From the NCBI GenBank assembly GCA_031772625.1, contig CM062819.1:829219503-829283502 (forward strand): 64,000 bases of DNA. Reading direction: 5' to 3'. This stretch comes from Pinus tabuliformis. Taxonomy: Eukaryota; Streptophyta; Pinopsida; Pinales; Pinaceae. Below the pieces are notes generated by a model, which was not told the origin of the DNA, did no database searches, and was given only the letters and a program-made list of their open reading frames with translations. Position 1 is the first letter of the stretch, and each line of letters opens with the position of its first letter. The position numbers and the translations under genes were made by a program. This document shows positions 36,402-48,390 of the stretch, piece after piece.

Positions 36402-37782
36402 ATCACTTTCGTGTTAACTACTTTAGTAAGTCAAGATATCCCCTTGTTGTGTAGATGATTGATAAAGGGACTTGATAACCTGAAATTTTATGTACACCCC
36501 ATCGAGGGGTATTATATAATATTTATTTTATTTCCTTTACTATTTTTCCAAATTATCCACTTTTCTAGCCAAGGAAAGGATATTACCATTGCTTTCCAAA
36601 CTATGGAGACTCCATCATATCCTTTTACTTCCTTTCTAATCCATTTTGAAATTGTATATGGGTTGATGTATTTTTCCATTATTATTTTTCCTCACAACAT
36701 TTCATTATGCAATAATCTCCAAAGGATTTTGACCACTAAATCTATTCTAAACAATTGAATGTTCTTTAGACCCCATCACCATCTTCCTTACTTTAGCCAA
36801 CTTCTTCCATTTCACTAAGGGAGTAACCTTGTTTTATTCTTTACCCATCTAGAAAAGGTTGAAGCATTTTTTCTTTACCTTCTCCAAGATGCCTTCTGAA
36901 ATGTGGGTTATTGATAGATAGTATACTAGAATCCCCTCCAAGAATGGTTTAACTGATCCTAGCTTTTTTTATTAATCCTAGCTTCCCTCCTTGAGACAAC
37001 CACTAGTAGCACTAAATTGTCACTCTTCTCTCTATCTTAGCATATAACCATAACAAGTCTCTTAATCTACAATCATTAAGATTTAAGTGGAATCCAAAGT
37101 ACTTACCCCATCATTGAAGGGAACAAAGTTAAGAGGCGGGTTCTACTTATATCACCTTTCCTTTTCTTCCTCTGGCCCATGGAAAAATATAGAATACTTA
37201 TTGAATTTAGCCTCCATTATTATTGCGTTATTGTACATATCTAAAATATCCTTATATTTCTCTAGTTCTCTTTGATTCCCTACTCTAAATAGGATGACAT
37301 CATCAACAAAAGTAGATGTGGCAATGATATTGAGCTTCCCACTACTGTCCTTTTGTTAAAGCCTTCTCTCTTGTGGGTTGTTATTATTTTTCTTAGTCAT
37401 TCTACCATCAATGGGAATAGAAAAATGTGTCATTAAATGTCCTTGTCTTATGCTTCTTGATATATGAAAAATTTAGAGGTTGAACCATTGATTATAATAG
37501 TAAATGAGGCTAAGGATATATACCGCACGATCCAATTCATCACTCGAATATTCATTCCTACTTGGATTAGGATTGACCTTAAATGTGTCAAGATAACCTT
37601 ATCAAAAGCTTTAGTCAAATCCATTGAATATGAAACCAAGTTTTTCTTTTGAAATGACTTTTGAAAGAATTCCTTCGAGCCCCTTCGCAATAATTTTAGT
37701 GACAATTTTATAAGTTGAATTATAAAACAATGAAATAGTCTTGTAGTCCAATTTTTCAAATTCATTTCTTTTAGGCCTAGAG
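36402..37782 (-). pseudogene. L1-like ORF2 reverse transcriptase, central part
   Basis: The minus strand reads NSTYKIVTKIIAKGLEGIL, SMDLTKAFDKVILTHLRSIL, VRYISLASFTIIINGSTS and, at 37,310-37,287, FVDDVILF. These are RT blocks of the plant L1 type, where F-V-DD is the catalytic box. Downstream sequence with decayed connector regions continues to the Copia B junction. Stops and frameshifts occur throughout. To the right the frame is cut by the solo LTR at 37,783 and resumes at 44,955. Confidence 0.75.
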
Positions 37783-40675
37783 TGTAACAACCCCCTCTTA
37801 ATCCTCACCATAACCTTGATTAAGAGTGGGTGGTTATTATGTTGACCCAAGATCTAAGGTGTCGTTATGGGAATGGGGTCTAGAAATTTCAATTTTTCCA
37901 ACTCACTTAAAGCCTAAGTTGATATTATCATTGCATTAGTCTTGTCAAGATGATTTTGGTGATATAAGACTTTGCTTCAATCGACCTCTGGATCAAGAGA
38001 TGTGACCATTACAATCCGTGAATCAGAGGATACCACATCAAAATCTTAGCCACATGGCATCCATGTGGCCATACTCCCTAGCTAACCCAATGCCACATGG
38101 AAATTAATTACTAGTTACCAACCCATTCATGGGTTTGGGTCCCATGCCCCACGTTATGCAACAAAATGCAACCCATATGCCTAGAAGTATATGTATACAA
38201 TTATATGGTTTCTCTGAACAATGCAGTGGGTCATTAACTGTCGAAAATATTTCTCATCTCTTGAGCCCGTTACCCCGACTCCTCTCCCCTTTGCACTTGT
38301 AAATACTTCAGGGTCGATTTGTCAAACTAACCTGTAACGTGGGTCCACATACCTCCAATGAGCGACTTATCAACACACATGTATGCCACCACAACCCGAT
38401 CTCACGTCACCCCACTCCCCCTTATCGTACGCCCTCCCCAGGCTTTTGGGGGATAGTATCCAAGCTTATGTGTACTGGTGGTCACTCCCTTGTGTGTAAA
38501 CACATGCAATAGGCCCATGATTTCATATTTACCCTGCGGCTCCATGGATCCACTCAACATATACTTTGCAAGAATTTGATGCAGCTGTACCCCGAGTCCA
38601 CTCCCACCATGCCATGAATCGGCCCAGTCCTTGCACTCTACCTCTTTTATGAGTTACTATGGGATGACCTATCTCATAGGCCTGCCCCGCACCAGTGAAA
38701 TAACAGCCATAATTGCATGGATGCCACCATGTCCTAACCCCATGTCACCCCGTTCCCTTCGGAGTGCACTCTGTCTTTGATCCTATGGGATATAACCTCT
38801 GGGATGTGTCATCCTTCAACTCATCCACAACAAGGCTCTATTAGGCCAATCAGATAAGGTTTGGACAAATGAGGACTATAAGGTTAATCCCTATGCCATG
38901 TTCATAGAAACGTTGCTCATAGCGGGACTTCACCCATGGTCTGATGAAGGAGTTCCTACTTGGGTCATGAACAACACACTCGATCTTGATTTTGGTGGTT
39001 TCCATAAGGGGTTACTCCCATCCTGCACTATGTGCCCTTCACACATTGACTCAACCATGGCTTGGCTGCAATGGTTATGTAAGTGTCTGAACTTGCGGAG
39101 TCCATCTATGGCCATTAAGGCTTTATGAAGCACCCACAAGTGTTATCCCTTCTGAGCTTACAGAAAGAATTCCCTCTCCAGGTTTGTGGTATCTATAACA
39201 AAGACCATCAATCATGGATTTTCCCATTTAGGCCAGGGACTTATCAATCCAGTCCCTCAAGGATCTGCGGTCCTTAAGGTCTTTAAAGTCTTATCGATAT
39301 CCTTCATATCTCGACTTAGAGATCTACAAGTCTCTCTCAAAGACCAGATATACACCACAAGAATATAAGGGCAACCATAAAGAATATGGTGCCAAAAGGA
39401 CCGAAGGAGATCAACACTCCTTGAGGAAACAAGGATTCTTATTTTTAATTCTAATGACAAACAAGAGCTTTATGGATGGCAACATAATGGGTAATATCAT
39501 AGACCTACATGAATTCATCTTTTAAAGACATGGAATTCTAGGCATGGTTGCACAAGTAGTTGTCAGTCGTCCTCTACTAAAGGCTTTGTGGCTTCTAAAG
39601 AGCCTACAATACTCACATTGCAGGCCATAGTGCTACCCAACATGTATTACAACCACTAAGTGACCATATGCATACATATATGTATTTAAATGTTCTCATG
39701 CACATCGAGCAGGAACTTAACAACAAATGTGGCTCCTAACCCTGTGAGGTTCATTTCAAGAACATATAGCAAAGATGCAATCTTATGTAAGTGCAAGGAT
39801 ATAATCCCAAGTCATTCAGGCTTCAAGAGAATGTTCCTTGCACAACATATAACACATACCTATTGGTCCAAATCTTAAGTAAAATGGATGTATAGACCCA
39901 ATCTTCGGAATGAGCATCACCAAGAGCTTGAAGAAGTCCCTCATATAAGATCACGGGTTTATGGAATAAGGGAGGAGGAAATCCTCAGCATTAACACATT
40001 GCAACATAACCCATGTCAATGCAAGTTATCGTCAATGTAATCATCATATTGTAACAAGAAGAATTTCTCATGCTAAATATTGTTGTAATTAAATCAAGAT
40101 TCTTATAAACTATTCCAATGCCTTTAAACATTGCACAATATGTTAGCCAATGGTGTAATGATAGTATCACAGTCATGGGTTTTGCACAACAACCCCATTT
40201 CAAACCATAAAATCATCACATATTCATTACAGAGAAACATACATAAAAAACACTTATCTTATAAATCTTGGGGCAACTGAGTTTGGGACTAAATCTCCAC
40301 CCAACAGTAGATAGTTGCAGCCAGTTCTCTCTTGAAACTATGACCCCCGAGCCAAATTCCAAAGAATGAGGGGATCTTTTTCTCAATGGATGAAACACAA
40401 CATTTAGTTGCTCCAAGTATTCTAGATATCTCTCCACCTCCACCCTTCAACTGAGTTGCAAGTAACAAGGGCGCAGGGAATCAAGAGACTCATTGTGTCC
40501 ACCCTTCGAATTCAATATTGTGGTTCCACTCAGCTTTGGGGACTCCATAACAACAACCAATCAAACACACAACAAAGAAGCCATCCAGAAGTCCCCTATG
40601 GATTTTTCCAGGAATAGTTCCTCCACCCCAGCCCTTTGGGATTTGCTGAGAATCACCATCTCCACCCTCTGGTTA
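37783..40675 (-). repeat. solo LTR, part 1
   Basis: Starts TGTAACAACCCCC and, across D2, ends GGGTTGTTACA at 44,954: an 11-base terminal inverted repeat. Flanking TAGAG at 37,778-37,782 and 44,955-44,959 is a perfect target duplication. No primer site or genes inside. Resembles the LTR at 5,611. Without D2 the length is about 3.55 kb. The orientation is set by comparison with the primer-site-linked relative. Confidence 0.75.
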
Positions 40676-43600
40676 TGTTGACGGTGTTGGACCCGCCAAC
40701 ATATCAAGGGGATCTCCCTGGTAAGAAGTCCCAATTAGACCTCACACTGTTTGGTGTAGAAGTCCCAACAATTGGTCATAAGGTAATGCCTTGACCATGA
40801 TGTCGCACAGAGGCAAGTAAGATAACTCTGTCAGTAGCAAGGGCGTGACTGATGCAGTGAGTCAAGGAATGAGTATGAGAGGTTCCAACACTTCAAAGGG
40901 AGAGGAACGTGAAGGTGAGTCCAGGTTGAAAGGGATCAATCCCAACTCAGCTAGGAACACACAACACAAAGGACATGCACAACTTACAAGGTAAGATAAC
41001 ACAAGCAACACTCATGGATCAGTCCGAGACGAGTGTGACGGTTGATATAACAAGGTTCAGAGAAAGGTCTATCTGATGTCCGGTAGAGCAGTCGACACAG
41101 ATGGTGACATCATTAACAACATATGCAACACATTAACAACAAGATTCATATAATTGCATACAAATCAGTTCATATACAAGTACGTAAGTTAAACAACATA
41201 TATCATTAAGGCAATCAGAGCAGTCCAACTACAATAACAACATATGCATGAAAATGTGCTAGCTTTTATTATATAAAGAAGTGTAAGTCACAATCATACA
41301 ATACACCATGAAAACCTACTAGCCCCATCAGTGGAACGTTACAGCCACATCCGCCTGCTCCTCTAAAGAAATGTACTAGCTCCATGTAGTGGAGAAGCCA
41401 AGGCGCATTACAATACTGTCCAAGCCTTCTTCAAGATAATCTTAGTAGAAGCTTGGCTGACCAAAATCCTATACAATGAGTTATGAGGGACTATTTATAT
41501 CAAAGGGTGGGGTGACCCTTGACATTCCCCTTTGTGATAGTTCAACTACCCTCATGACTCTTCACCTACTCTATGACTATTACATCCAATTGTTGACACT
41601 CGACTTACACTTGACATGACTCAACATTACAATGCACATGTACTCATGTGAGACAACATGGCTTGAGCAAGCCTTGCAAGACGTCACTGACACTCGGTCT
41701 ACTGTGGTGAGACCAACTCTTTGACATGCTTGTGATGGTGAAGTTGGTGAGCTAATGCCAAGCTTTGTCATTCGTGATGGTGTGCATGCACCTCATGGTG
41801 ACATCTTGTTGAAGCGAACTCTTGCCTCTGTTGCAACCGGTGCATTGGTTCGACCCCTTCATCCAACTCGTCTGCTAACATGTGCATGGTCTTCTTGGGT
41901 ACGGTTGAACCGGCAACACACTGATGCATAGTGTCCATGCTGATCTTCAAGTGTGTGTTGGTGGTCATGTGCATCAACTTGCCAAAGTGCATGTTTAGCC
42001 CCAGTTGGACTTGCTTCTTGTCTTCGCCTTGGTGAGTGTGTTGAATGGGTTGGATTGCATGCATGCGCTCAACAACATGCATGTTGTTGGATCCTTTGCA
42101 TGTGATCAACAACACTGCTCACCATGTTTTCTCTATGTCAGCTGTTGGGATGGATCCTTAACTTGTACTGGCGCAGTTTCATCCGTGAGTGCATGTTGCG
42201 CCCACTACTGTTCTTGTTCCTGCTGCAACTCATTGGATTATCTGTGCAGCTTCATGTTCTTCCTGAGTTGTTGCTTCATCACATGCAACTCCTTCTTTGT
42301 TCCATCTTCTGCCTTCACGTGATCTCCATGTCGTGTCGTCACTTCATAGCTTGAGTCTCCAAAGTTGATTTCATTAGTGGATCTACTTGATCTTGTAACT
42401 TTGCTCCACCTCTATTTTGTCAACAACCTTCCTCTTGCATTCGCTGCATTCGGTATTCTCCCTTCAACTGATGTTCATGATGTTGCTCGTTGGGATGCTG
42501 CTGCTTGATGTCCTTGTCCACGAACAACTTGATGTCCTCATGAGTAGGTAAGCACATGGACACTTGATCGACTACATCCCCAAGTGTGCTTTGAATAGTG
42601 TCATCGTCTCTACTCTCTTGGAAACCATTGTACATGTACTACTAAGAGACAAATGAACACCTGTGATACCTGGAGACATGGCAACACTCATAGCAAGCAA
42701 TTTGTCAATCAAAAACCAAAATGAACATGAGAACTTACTTGCAACATACCTGGGTGAATGATCATGAAGGTTGCACAATTTCGACCAAGATGTCGGGAGA
42801 CCGACTGCCAAGACTGCACAAGGCACAGTCCGAGCTGTTGGGAGACTGACTGACTACTGGAACTGCAAAATGCACAATCCAATTGGGCAATTCGCTATTG
42901 GGATTGTGTAATGCACAATTCCAGCTGGGAAAGACTGTTGGCCCAAGGATAGATTTGCGCAAATGTTTGGGCCAAGAAGCCACTAACCTCCAGAAATGCA
43001 TAATTCAGTCAAGGAGGCTAGTGCTGGGCCATAATGCACAAATCTGGAGAGGAAGGTGAGCCTTCCTTCTCCAGATTGCGCAATGCAACCTTGGTGAAGG
43101 CAGAGACTGGGCCAAGGTTGGCTTGACTCGCCGACGGGCAACTGAAAGCAAGTAAGTCGATGAAATGCATGGCGACACTAAGTGATAGCAGAAGTGATAA
43201 ATAGTGCATGCAAAACATGAATGGAGGATTGAGAAAACAGATCAACATGCATGTGGGTGAGGCAGTTCGCCGATTGGGCGAACATCCGTGCAAAACAGTT
43301 TCATGCATGTGACAATAGTGAGATAGCAACGAAAATTGAAACAGAGCTAGGACAAGCTAGAATACATGTAAATGACAGCAGGCGTTCAAATAAATCAAGC
43401 AAACAACACTCACACAAGCAAATACAAAAAAAGCGACAGAAATGCAGCACAAGGCATGGGAAGAGAGCTTACCCCAAAACAGCTGAGCTGAATGTGTCGA
43501 ATGATCCTAGATGTGATGTGGGATGTCAGAGCTACAAGGTTGATGTGAGGAATGAGCTCTGCAGCATCCAGTTGATGAGTTTTGATAACATCGAGGTTGT

Positions 43601-44294
43601 GACACGCATGCCACAAATCTATGGGAAGCGACACTTGGAGGGAGGTTTCTGAATTATTCCTTGCATGTAACCTCCGACAACTAAAAATAGATCCGTGAAA
43701 CAAGGGATTCCTTTGTATGCTGCATTGGGAGAAACAACCCATGTATGCAAGTCTGTTTTGCTTGGTCCCGGATGGAACTGTTCAACTCAGGTGCACATGC
43801 AAGAGACTACTTGATTGCTGGAGAAAAATGCGCATTTTTGGCTAGGAGCTAGGCTGGGTGCCCAGGATATTTGCATAATTTTTGGGCTGAGCAGCTGACT
43901 GCTTCCTAGATTTGCGCAAGTCATGGGTTGAACAACCTGTTGCTGGGAAAATTTACACAAATCCTGCTGGGAGGGTTGGCTGGCAAACTTGTGTAATCCT
44001 GGAACCCAGCAGGCTATCAGAGAGGATTGTGCAATTTCTGGAGGGAAGGTTGGTTTCCCTCCAGAAATTCCCAATTTTCAAGGGGAGGTTGCTCAGCCTA
44101 CAGCTGGACCAAGTTCGGGTGAGCAGCCTGTGAAGGGAAAAGATCAAACTGTGATCGACAGGCTCCCTTTGAGCAAGAAAGACACTGGAGCTTGAGGACT
44201 TGAAGAAGCAAGGCAAGATGCTATGAAGGTTGGTAGGGAGGCTCCAAAATAGGATAAGGCAAAATTTTGGAGGGTGGTTGTAGCCGCTACAACA
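40676..44294 (-). mobile_element. D2: 3.6-kb LTR-like element, inverted relative of D1
   Basis: In element orientation runs TGTTGTAGCGG ... CCGTCAACA. Flanks GGTTA (40,671-40,675) and AGTTA (44,295-44,299) match at four of five bases, a worn target duplication. Collinear with D1 throughout but visibly diverged (my rough guess is 10-15%). It contains the same palindrome clusters (42.8-43.1 and 43.8-44.1 kb), the conserved frames (41.8-42.7 kb) and a box at about 41,493. It lies inside the solo LTR. Confidence 0.7.
41770..42690 (-). pseudogene. D2 internal reading frames conserved with D1, unknown protein
   Basis: Counterparts of the D1 frames: STLGDVVDQVSM with LPTHEDIKLFVDKDIK (42,600-42,500), DGTKKELHVMKQQLRKNMKL (42,310-42,250) and GEDKKQVQLGLNMHFGKL with THLKISMDTMHQCV (42,050-41,910). 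The third frame stays open for 115 codons here and reads past a stop present in D1. No recognised domain. Confidence 0.3.
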
Positions 44295-44299
44295 AGTTA

Positions 44300-44954
44300 C
44301 TAGGGATTCAAGAGGCAACTTCTTCCCCACCTGGAATGATCTCCTTCCTGACTTCTTTCCAACCAAAAAATTATCTCCCTACTACTTTTTTTTCCTTTCC
44401 TCTATGTTCTCTCCTCTGTCAAGCTTCTCTTCCTAGTTCATTGTTGTTGTTTTCCTTTGACTATGTTCCCCCTTCTTCCTCCTTTTTTTTTCACTATTCC
44501 CCATCGTTCTAATTGTGTTCTCCCCTCTCGTCCATGGTGGTTCTTCCCATATTGTCCAATAGTTTGTGCAAGACCTTCATGGCCTGTGGGGTTGTGCCAC
44601 GTCTCTATATTTCATGTCTATTGATTGAATCTCAATGATCCATTCCTAGCTTGTGTACTCTGGCCATAAATTCTCAACGACACCGCCATCCCATTTATTT
44701 ATTTTTGTCCTCTTTTGCTTGAATTTTCCTCCAAGGAAACATGGCCCCTATCATTTTGTCCAACCTCCTCTTTAATGGTATGATCCCACTCAATCATAAT
44801 GCATACCTACCAGCCTCCTTGGATATCATAGTAATTAAATCCCCAACAATTACCCTCCTCAGTCTCTGGAATTTGTGTCCCTTAACTCAACCCATAATTA
44901 TTTTATGAAAATATTTACATTTCAAAAATGAAGTTAAGCAAAGTGGGTTGTTAC
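44300..44954 (-). repeat. solo LTR, part 2
   Basis: T/C-rich sequence resuming after D2 and ending AAGTGGGTTGTTACA, followed by the TAGAG duplication. No genes. Confidence 0.65.
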
Positions 44955-44959
44955 ATAGA

Positions 44960-45270
44960 GGTAAGAATGGAACATTCATAACCCACAAGAATTTTCTTGA
45001 TCTTATAGATACTTCAATCGCCTTCAACAAACCTTCCTTTAGTAAGTCATAAAAGGCCAAGCATAATTTTGTTATACAACCATTTAGGCTTGCACGTTTT
45101 GCTTTCTTTAAGGAATGGAAAACTTGTTTAAATTCTCCTTTAGCTATTTTAGTTGTAAAGTTAGTATTATGTTGTGTATTAATATATTTGGAAAAGGATT
45201 ATGCAACCACGAGAATTTCTAGTGTATTACATCTTAGGGTCTTTTGAAATAATGTTCCTTTAAGATTACA
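44960..45270 (-). pseudogene. L1-like ORF2 reverse transcriptase, N-terminal part
   Basis: The minus strand reads AKGEFKQVFHSLKKAKRASL, FYDLLKEGLLKAIEVSIRSR and KFLWVMNVPFLPL, which is RT block 1-2 of plant L1 elements. Crossing the solo LTR it joins PKRNEFEKL at 37,770, as in intact elements (FLALIPK..). Together with 37.78-36.40 and 30.40-29.25 kb this is one ORF2 in three pieces. Upstream the reading fades near 45,270; no endonuclease is seen. Confidence 0.7.
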
Positions 45271-46070
45271 TATAACTTAAATACTTACTCGATGTCATTT
45301 GTGCTAGGTTACGGATTTAAGGCCTAATGATCAAGAACATGTGTTTCCTCTTTGAAGGTAGTAGGTTCAAATAAATAACTAAATTTTTGCTCAACGGAGG
45401 TCCCTTTTCCCACAAACAAGGAGGTATTATATGCCAGTTTGACATTTAGCTAGGCCATAACCTTGAGGTTGATATGTCAATTTCATATGAGAACTACAAC
45501 TTATCACAAATCAAAATAATAAAAATTAAGAAATCAAATCAATAATGTTGCTCCAAACCCCAATCAAAGTATTAAACCATCATATGTTTCCCAACACTGA
45601 TCTCTCCACTCCTTTTTATAGGCTTTAAAATTAAATCTTCCAAATTAACACACTTAATTTACAAATGTTTATATTTTTATATTTTTTTCAATTTATTAAA
45701 ATTTTATATAGATTTTAATTTTTAATTTTTAACAAAATTCTCCTTACATTCTTCTTGTTTTAATTTTAAAATTTCCTAACGTTTCTCTTTCATTAATCTT
45801 AATTTTAATAGTAAAAAATTGTCCCATTCATAACATTTCACTTCTATTAGTCGTTAACCAATCACTCTATTTAACTTGGTCTTGCACTCATTGCTCTCTC
45901 AAGAAGTTTTATGTGTCCCTAATGATGGGTGGAGTGTCCATTTGAAACGTCATTCATTTCATACATATTACACAGTGTTTTCTAGAAGAAAGATCAACAA
46001 ACAAACAAAAATAAACCTTTCAAATTCCACATTTAATTTATAAAAATTTTAAAGTTATTATGCACATATT
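45271..46070. other. AT-rich, no recognised feature
   Basis: Very AT-rich around 45,640-45,850. If ORF2's endonuclease part was here, I cannot read it. Confidence 0.35.
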
Positions 46071-46208
46071 TAGAGAGAACTTACTTTACAAGATGATAGA
46101 GAATGGGTGAGTAGACATATTTTCTTCACACACAAAAAATACTTTGAGTTATATAATTTAATCAACAATGATACATGTAAATACTTCTAACTTTATCTTA
46201 AGCTAAGA
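46071..46208 (-). repeat. LTR-like repeat copy 1, left part (continues 48,391 to about 48,660)
   Basis: Matches 49,838-49,945 and 51,745-51,860 (gagtagacatat-ttcttcacacac, then ttaagctaagat). The match resumes after the L1-like insert, so the insert's empty site can be read from the two sister copies. Confidence 0.6.
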
Positions 46209-47546
46209 TTTTTTTTTTTTTGCCCGAGGAAAAATAGCAACCTTCTATTAATAGAAATAAAAGTTACATCAGTACATGCACAAGTGCATTCAAATATTGT
46301 CCTCAAAGGCCATTTGCATGTGCTTAAAGCACTCATCATTGCCAAGCTACCAAAATTTACATTTACCTAGATAAGTTGAGTTCCTCTTTTTTACCTTTTT
46401 TCTTTTGAAATTTATGCCAAATCCCAGAATTTGGAGTGGCCATAACAATAGCCAATTTATATTCTTCTGATATTGTTGGCACTTCCTTGTCTAAGTCTGA
46501 ACTCTCAGAATCGTGCATTCGCTTTATTCCACTTGTTCCTTGATTGCTTCTCTCTTCCTCATGTTGATTTCTAGGAGTTTGGGTCACTGCTAAGTCATTG
46601 TGTTTCTCTGCATGTTTGGCATGATCCTTCTGCGTCTCTTCTCCCTCCTTCATTTGGGGTCCTTGTTGGTTATGTGACTCTAGTTGTTGTTGAATCTCAT
46701 CCATTTTTTATCTTCGTCATCAAAAGAGGGTGGCTTTGGAAAATTCCATCCCTTTGGATTTTGTGATATTTTCTTTCCCCTTTTTTTTACTTGTGGGCAT
46801 GAGTTCTGCAAGTGACCTGTTTGATGGTAGATCTGGCACCTGAAAGAAGTATTTTCAAAATCTAACCATTGTGTCCACTTGAAGTCTTTATGAGTCTAAT
46901 GGACGCAATCTAGAAGGCCTTTACTTAAGTCTATCTCCACACACATGCGGGCAAAAGTGAAGATAACTTTGTCCATTCTACCTCTATCCATCTTTAGATA
47001 TATCCCCAATGAATTCCCAATGCCTTCTAAAACTTGGTGGTGCTAGAAGGGTAGAGGGAGATTATGTAATCTTACCTAAACCGACATATTCGTACCCACC
47101 ATTTTTGTGATATCGAAACCAAGAAACCATGGAGTTACAAAGAGACCCGCCCTTCCCCAAAACAATGGTTCATCATTTATGAAAAAATCCAAATCTTTTT
47201 GGTTGTCGAATTGAACCACAAAGAATTCGTTCGCGCATAGTTAAATATCACAATTTTTAGTCCAGTTGAGGTAGATCCATTGATGGAGATCTTCATACTT
47301 GGGCCAGAAACCATTAAATCGACATATAATAGCTCTGTCTTAGAGAACAGAGAAAAGGGCACTCACCTATAGCAATTATACTGGCAGAGATGGTGGTTTC
47401 TCCATCTTCTCAACTAAGTAAGGACCTGAGATTGTCAGATTTGGAGTTTGTCTTTCTAGTGTGGTTGTTTTCCCTCACATTGTATCCTTAAATTATCTTG
47501 GACCCTTGGTAGCAGAATTTAATCCAGGTGGAAATATTGTTCCTCA

Positions 47547-47780
47547 GGCTCCACGCCTCAGCCTCAAATTTATAAAAATTGTTGAATTACATTTGATGCC
47601 ATACTTGTTCGAATGGGTGACACCTTGTAGAACTTTGCCTTCTTGGAGCAGAATCTGTAGATTGTTGGGTATACCCAATTTTTCCTGCGCCTTCTTTTCA
47701 ATATTTGATACTAGATCTATTGACTGAACCCTTAGAAGAATTGATTCTCCACTTAAGGTCTTAAGAAAAAATTGAAATTC
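47547..47780 (-). other. ubiquitin-like domain in L1-like ORF1
   Basis: A 78-codon uninterrupted stretch collinear with ubiquitin: EFQFFLKTLSGES (ubiquitin QIFVKTLTGKT), VQSIDLVSNIEKKAQEKLGI ([20 protein letters not shown]), LLQEGKVL (IFAGKQLE), KYGIKCNSTIFINLRLRRGA (DYNIQKESTLHLVLRLRGG). I count roughly 40% identity by eye with hardly any gap. The C-terminal di-Gly is RGA and the frame continues past it after a TGA, so it is a built-in domain rather than a conjugatable ubiquitin. The Lys48 region is not conserved. Confidence 0.85.
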
Positions 47781-48023
47781 TCCCTCATTATCTAGCTCTG
47801 AGAATCAAAGATCGTTTCTTTGATCTGGACAAAAAAATCCCTCTGACGTAGATTTAGGATGAGGTTGTTTCAAACTCCATCCAACCAATCCCTCATTTAT
47901 CCACCAACAAGATCGAAACAGTCTCCAAACTTCAATTTGGGTTAAGAGAAAACGATGTTGATTGAAAATACTGGGACACATATCACAAAAAAATACCAGA
48001 GAAAAGTGGTAGATCCCCCATAA

Positions 48024-48087
48024 AAAAAATAATAAATAATAAATAAATAAAACAAAAAAACAAAAAAATAATAAATAATAAATAAAA

Positions 48088-48118
<31 letters not shown>

Positions 48119-48140
48119 ATAAAATAAAATAAATAAAATT
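48024..48140. repeat. low-complexity A/T tract
   Basis: Runs of aataaataaa, aaaaat and aaaat units, interrupting ORF1 of copy 3. Probably a microsatellite expansion. Confidence 0.9.
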
Positions 48141-48390
48141 GGATTTGTGAACACCTGTTGCAAAAAAACCATGGTGTAGCTCTTCATTAAAAACCTTTGT
48201 TATAGAAATAAGTGCCTACAAACCCTTCACTACAGAAAGCCCCCAGGGTTTGCGAAAGCTTTTCAAAAACCTTACCATCAAAGCTTGTAGCGACGATCCA
48301 TAGCTCGAAAGCATGTTCGGCAACCTGAACATATGCAGGAACCCTAGCCATTGCATCCCTTCTCAATTATCAAATATTCATGAACATATC

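Larger units (their letters stand above)
46363..48351 (-). pseudogene. ORF1 of copy 3: N-terminal region, ubiquitin-like, DUF4283-like, zinc knuckle
   Basis: Starts MARVPAYVQVAEHAFELWIV at 48,351. It is broken by a low-complexity AT tract (48,024-48,140), resumes MCPSIFNQHRFLLTQ at 47,981, and reaches the ubiquitin-like domain at 47,780-47,547. A linker with GPYLVEKMEKPP follows, then a DUF4283-like region (ICRFNGFWPK, GLFVTPWFLGFD, VRLHNLPLPF) at about 47,330-46,960. Next come the knuckle CQIYHQTGHLQNSC (46,838-46,797, second Cys now Tyr) and a charged, Gln/Glu/Lys-rich tail to 46,363. Several in-frame stops make it a pseudogene. ORF1 proteins coat element RNA; what the ubiquitin-like part does is unknown. 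Confidence 0.7.
46209..48390 (-). mobile_element. ORF1-only L1-like retrotransposon with ubiquitin-like domain (copy 3)
   Basis: On the minus strand: 5' end near 48,390, ORF1 ATG at 48,351, ORF1 to 46,363, a 140-base 3' untranslated region ending cctcgggc, and a 13-base poly(A) (T-run 46,209-46,221). Flanks TAAGCTAAGAT (46,199-46,209) and TAAGTTAGGCAT (48,391-48,402) look like a worn target duplication. No endonuclease or RT is present, so it would need ORF2 in trans, like half-L1 elements known in mammals. Confidence 0.65.

Noticed and set aside
38898..39139. overlapping 70-codon frames on both strands
   Set aside because: They lie in the solo LTR and neither is conserved in the related LTR near 6-7 and 13 kb.
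17438..44294. D1/D2 as arms of a large segmental inverted duplication or foldback transposon
   Set aside because: Each copy has its own 5-bp target duplication and different flanks, so two separate insertions explain it better.
47942..48187. hydrophobic Phe/Tyr/Leu-rich 81-codon frame
   Set aside because: Produced by the A/T microsatellite, not a membrane protein.
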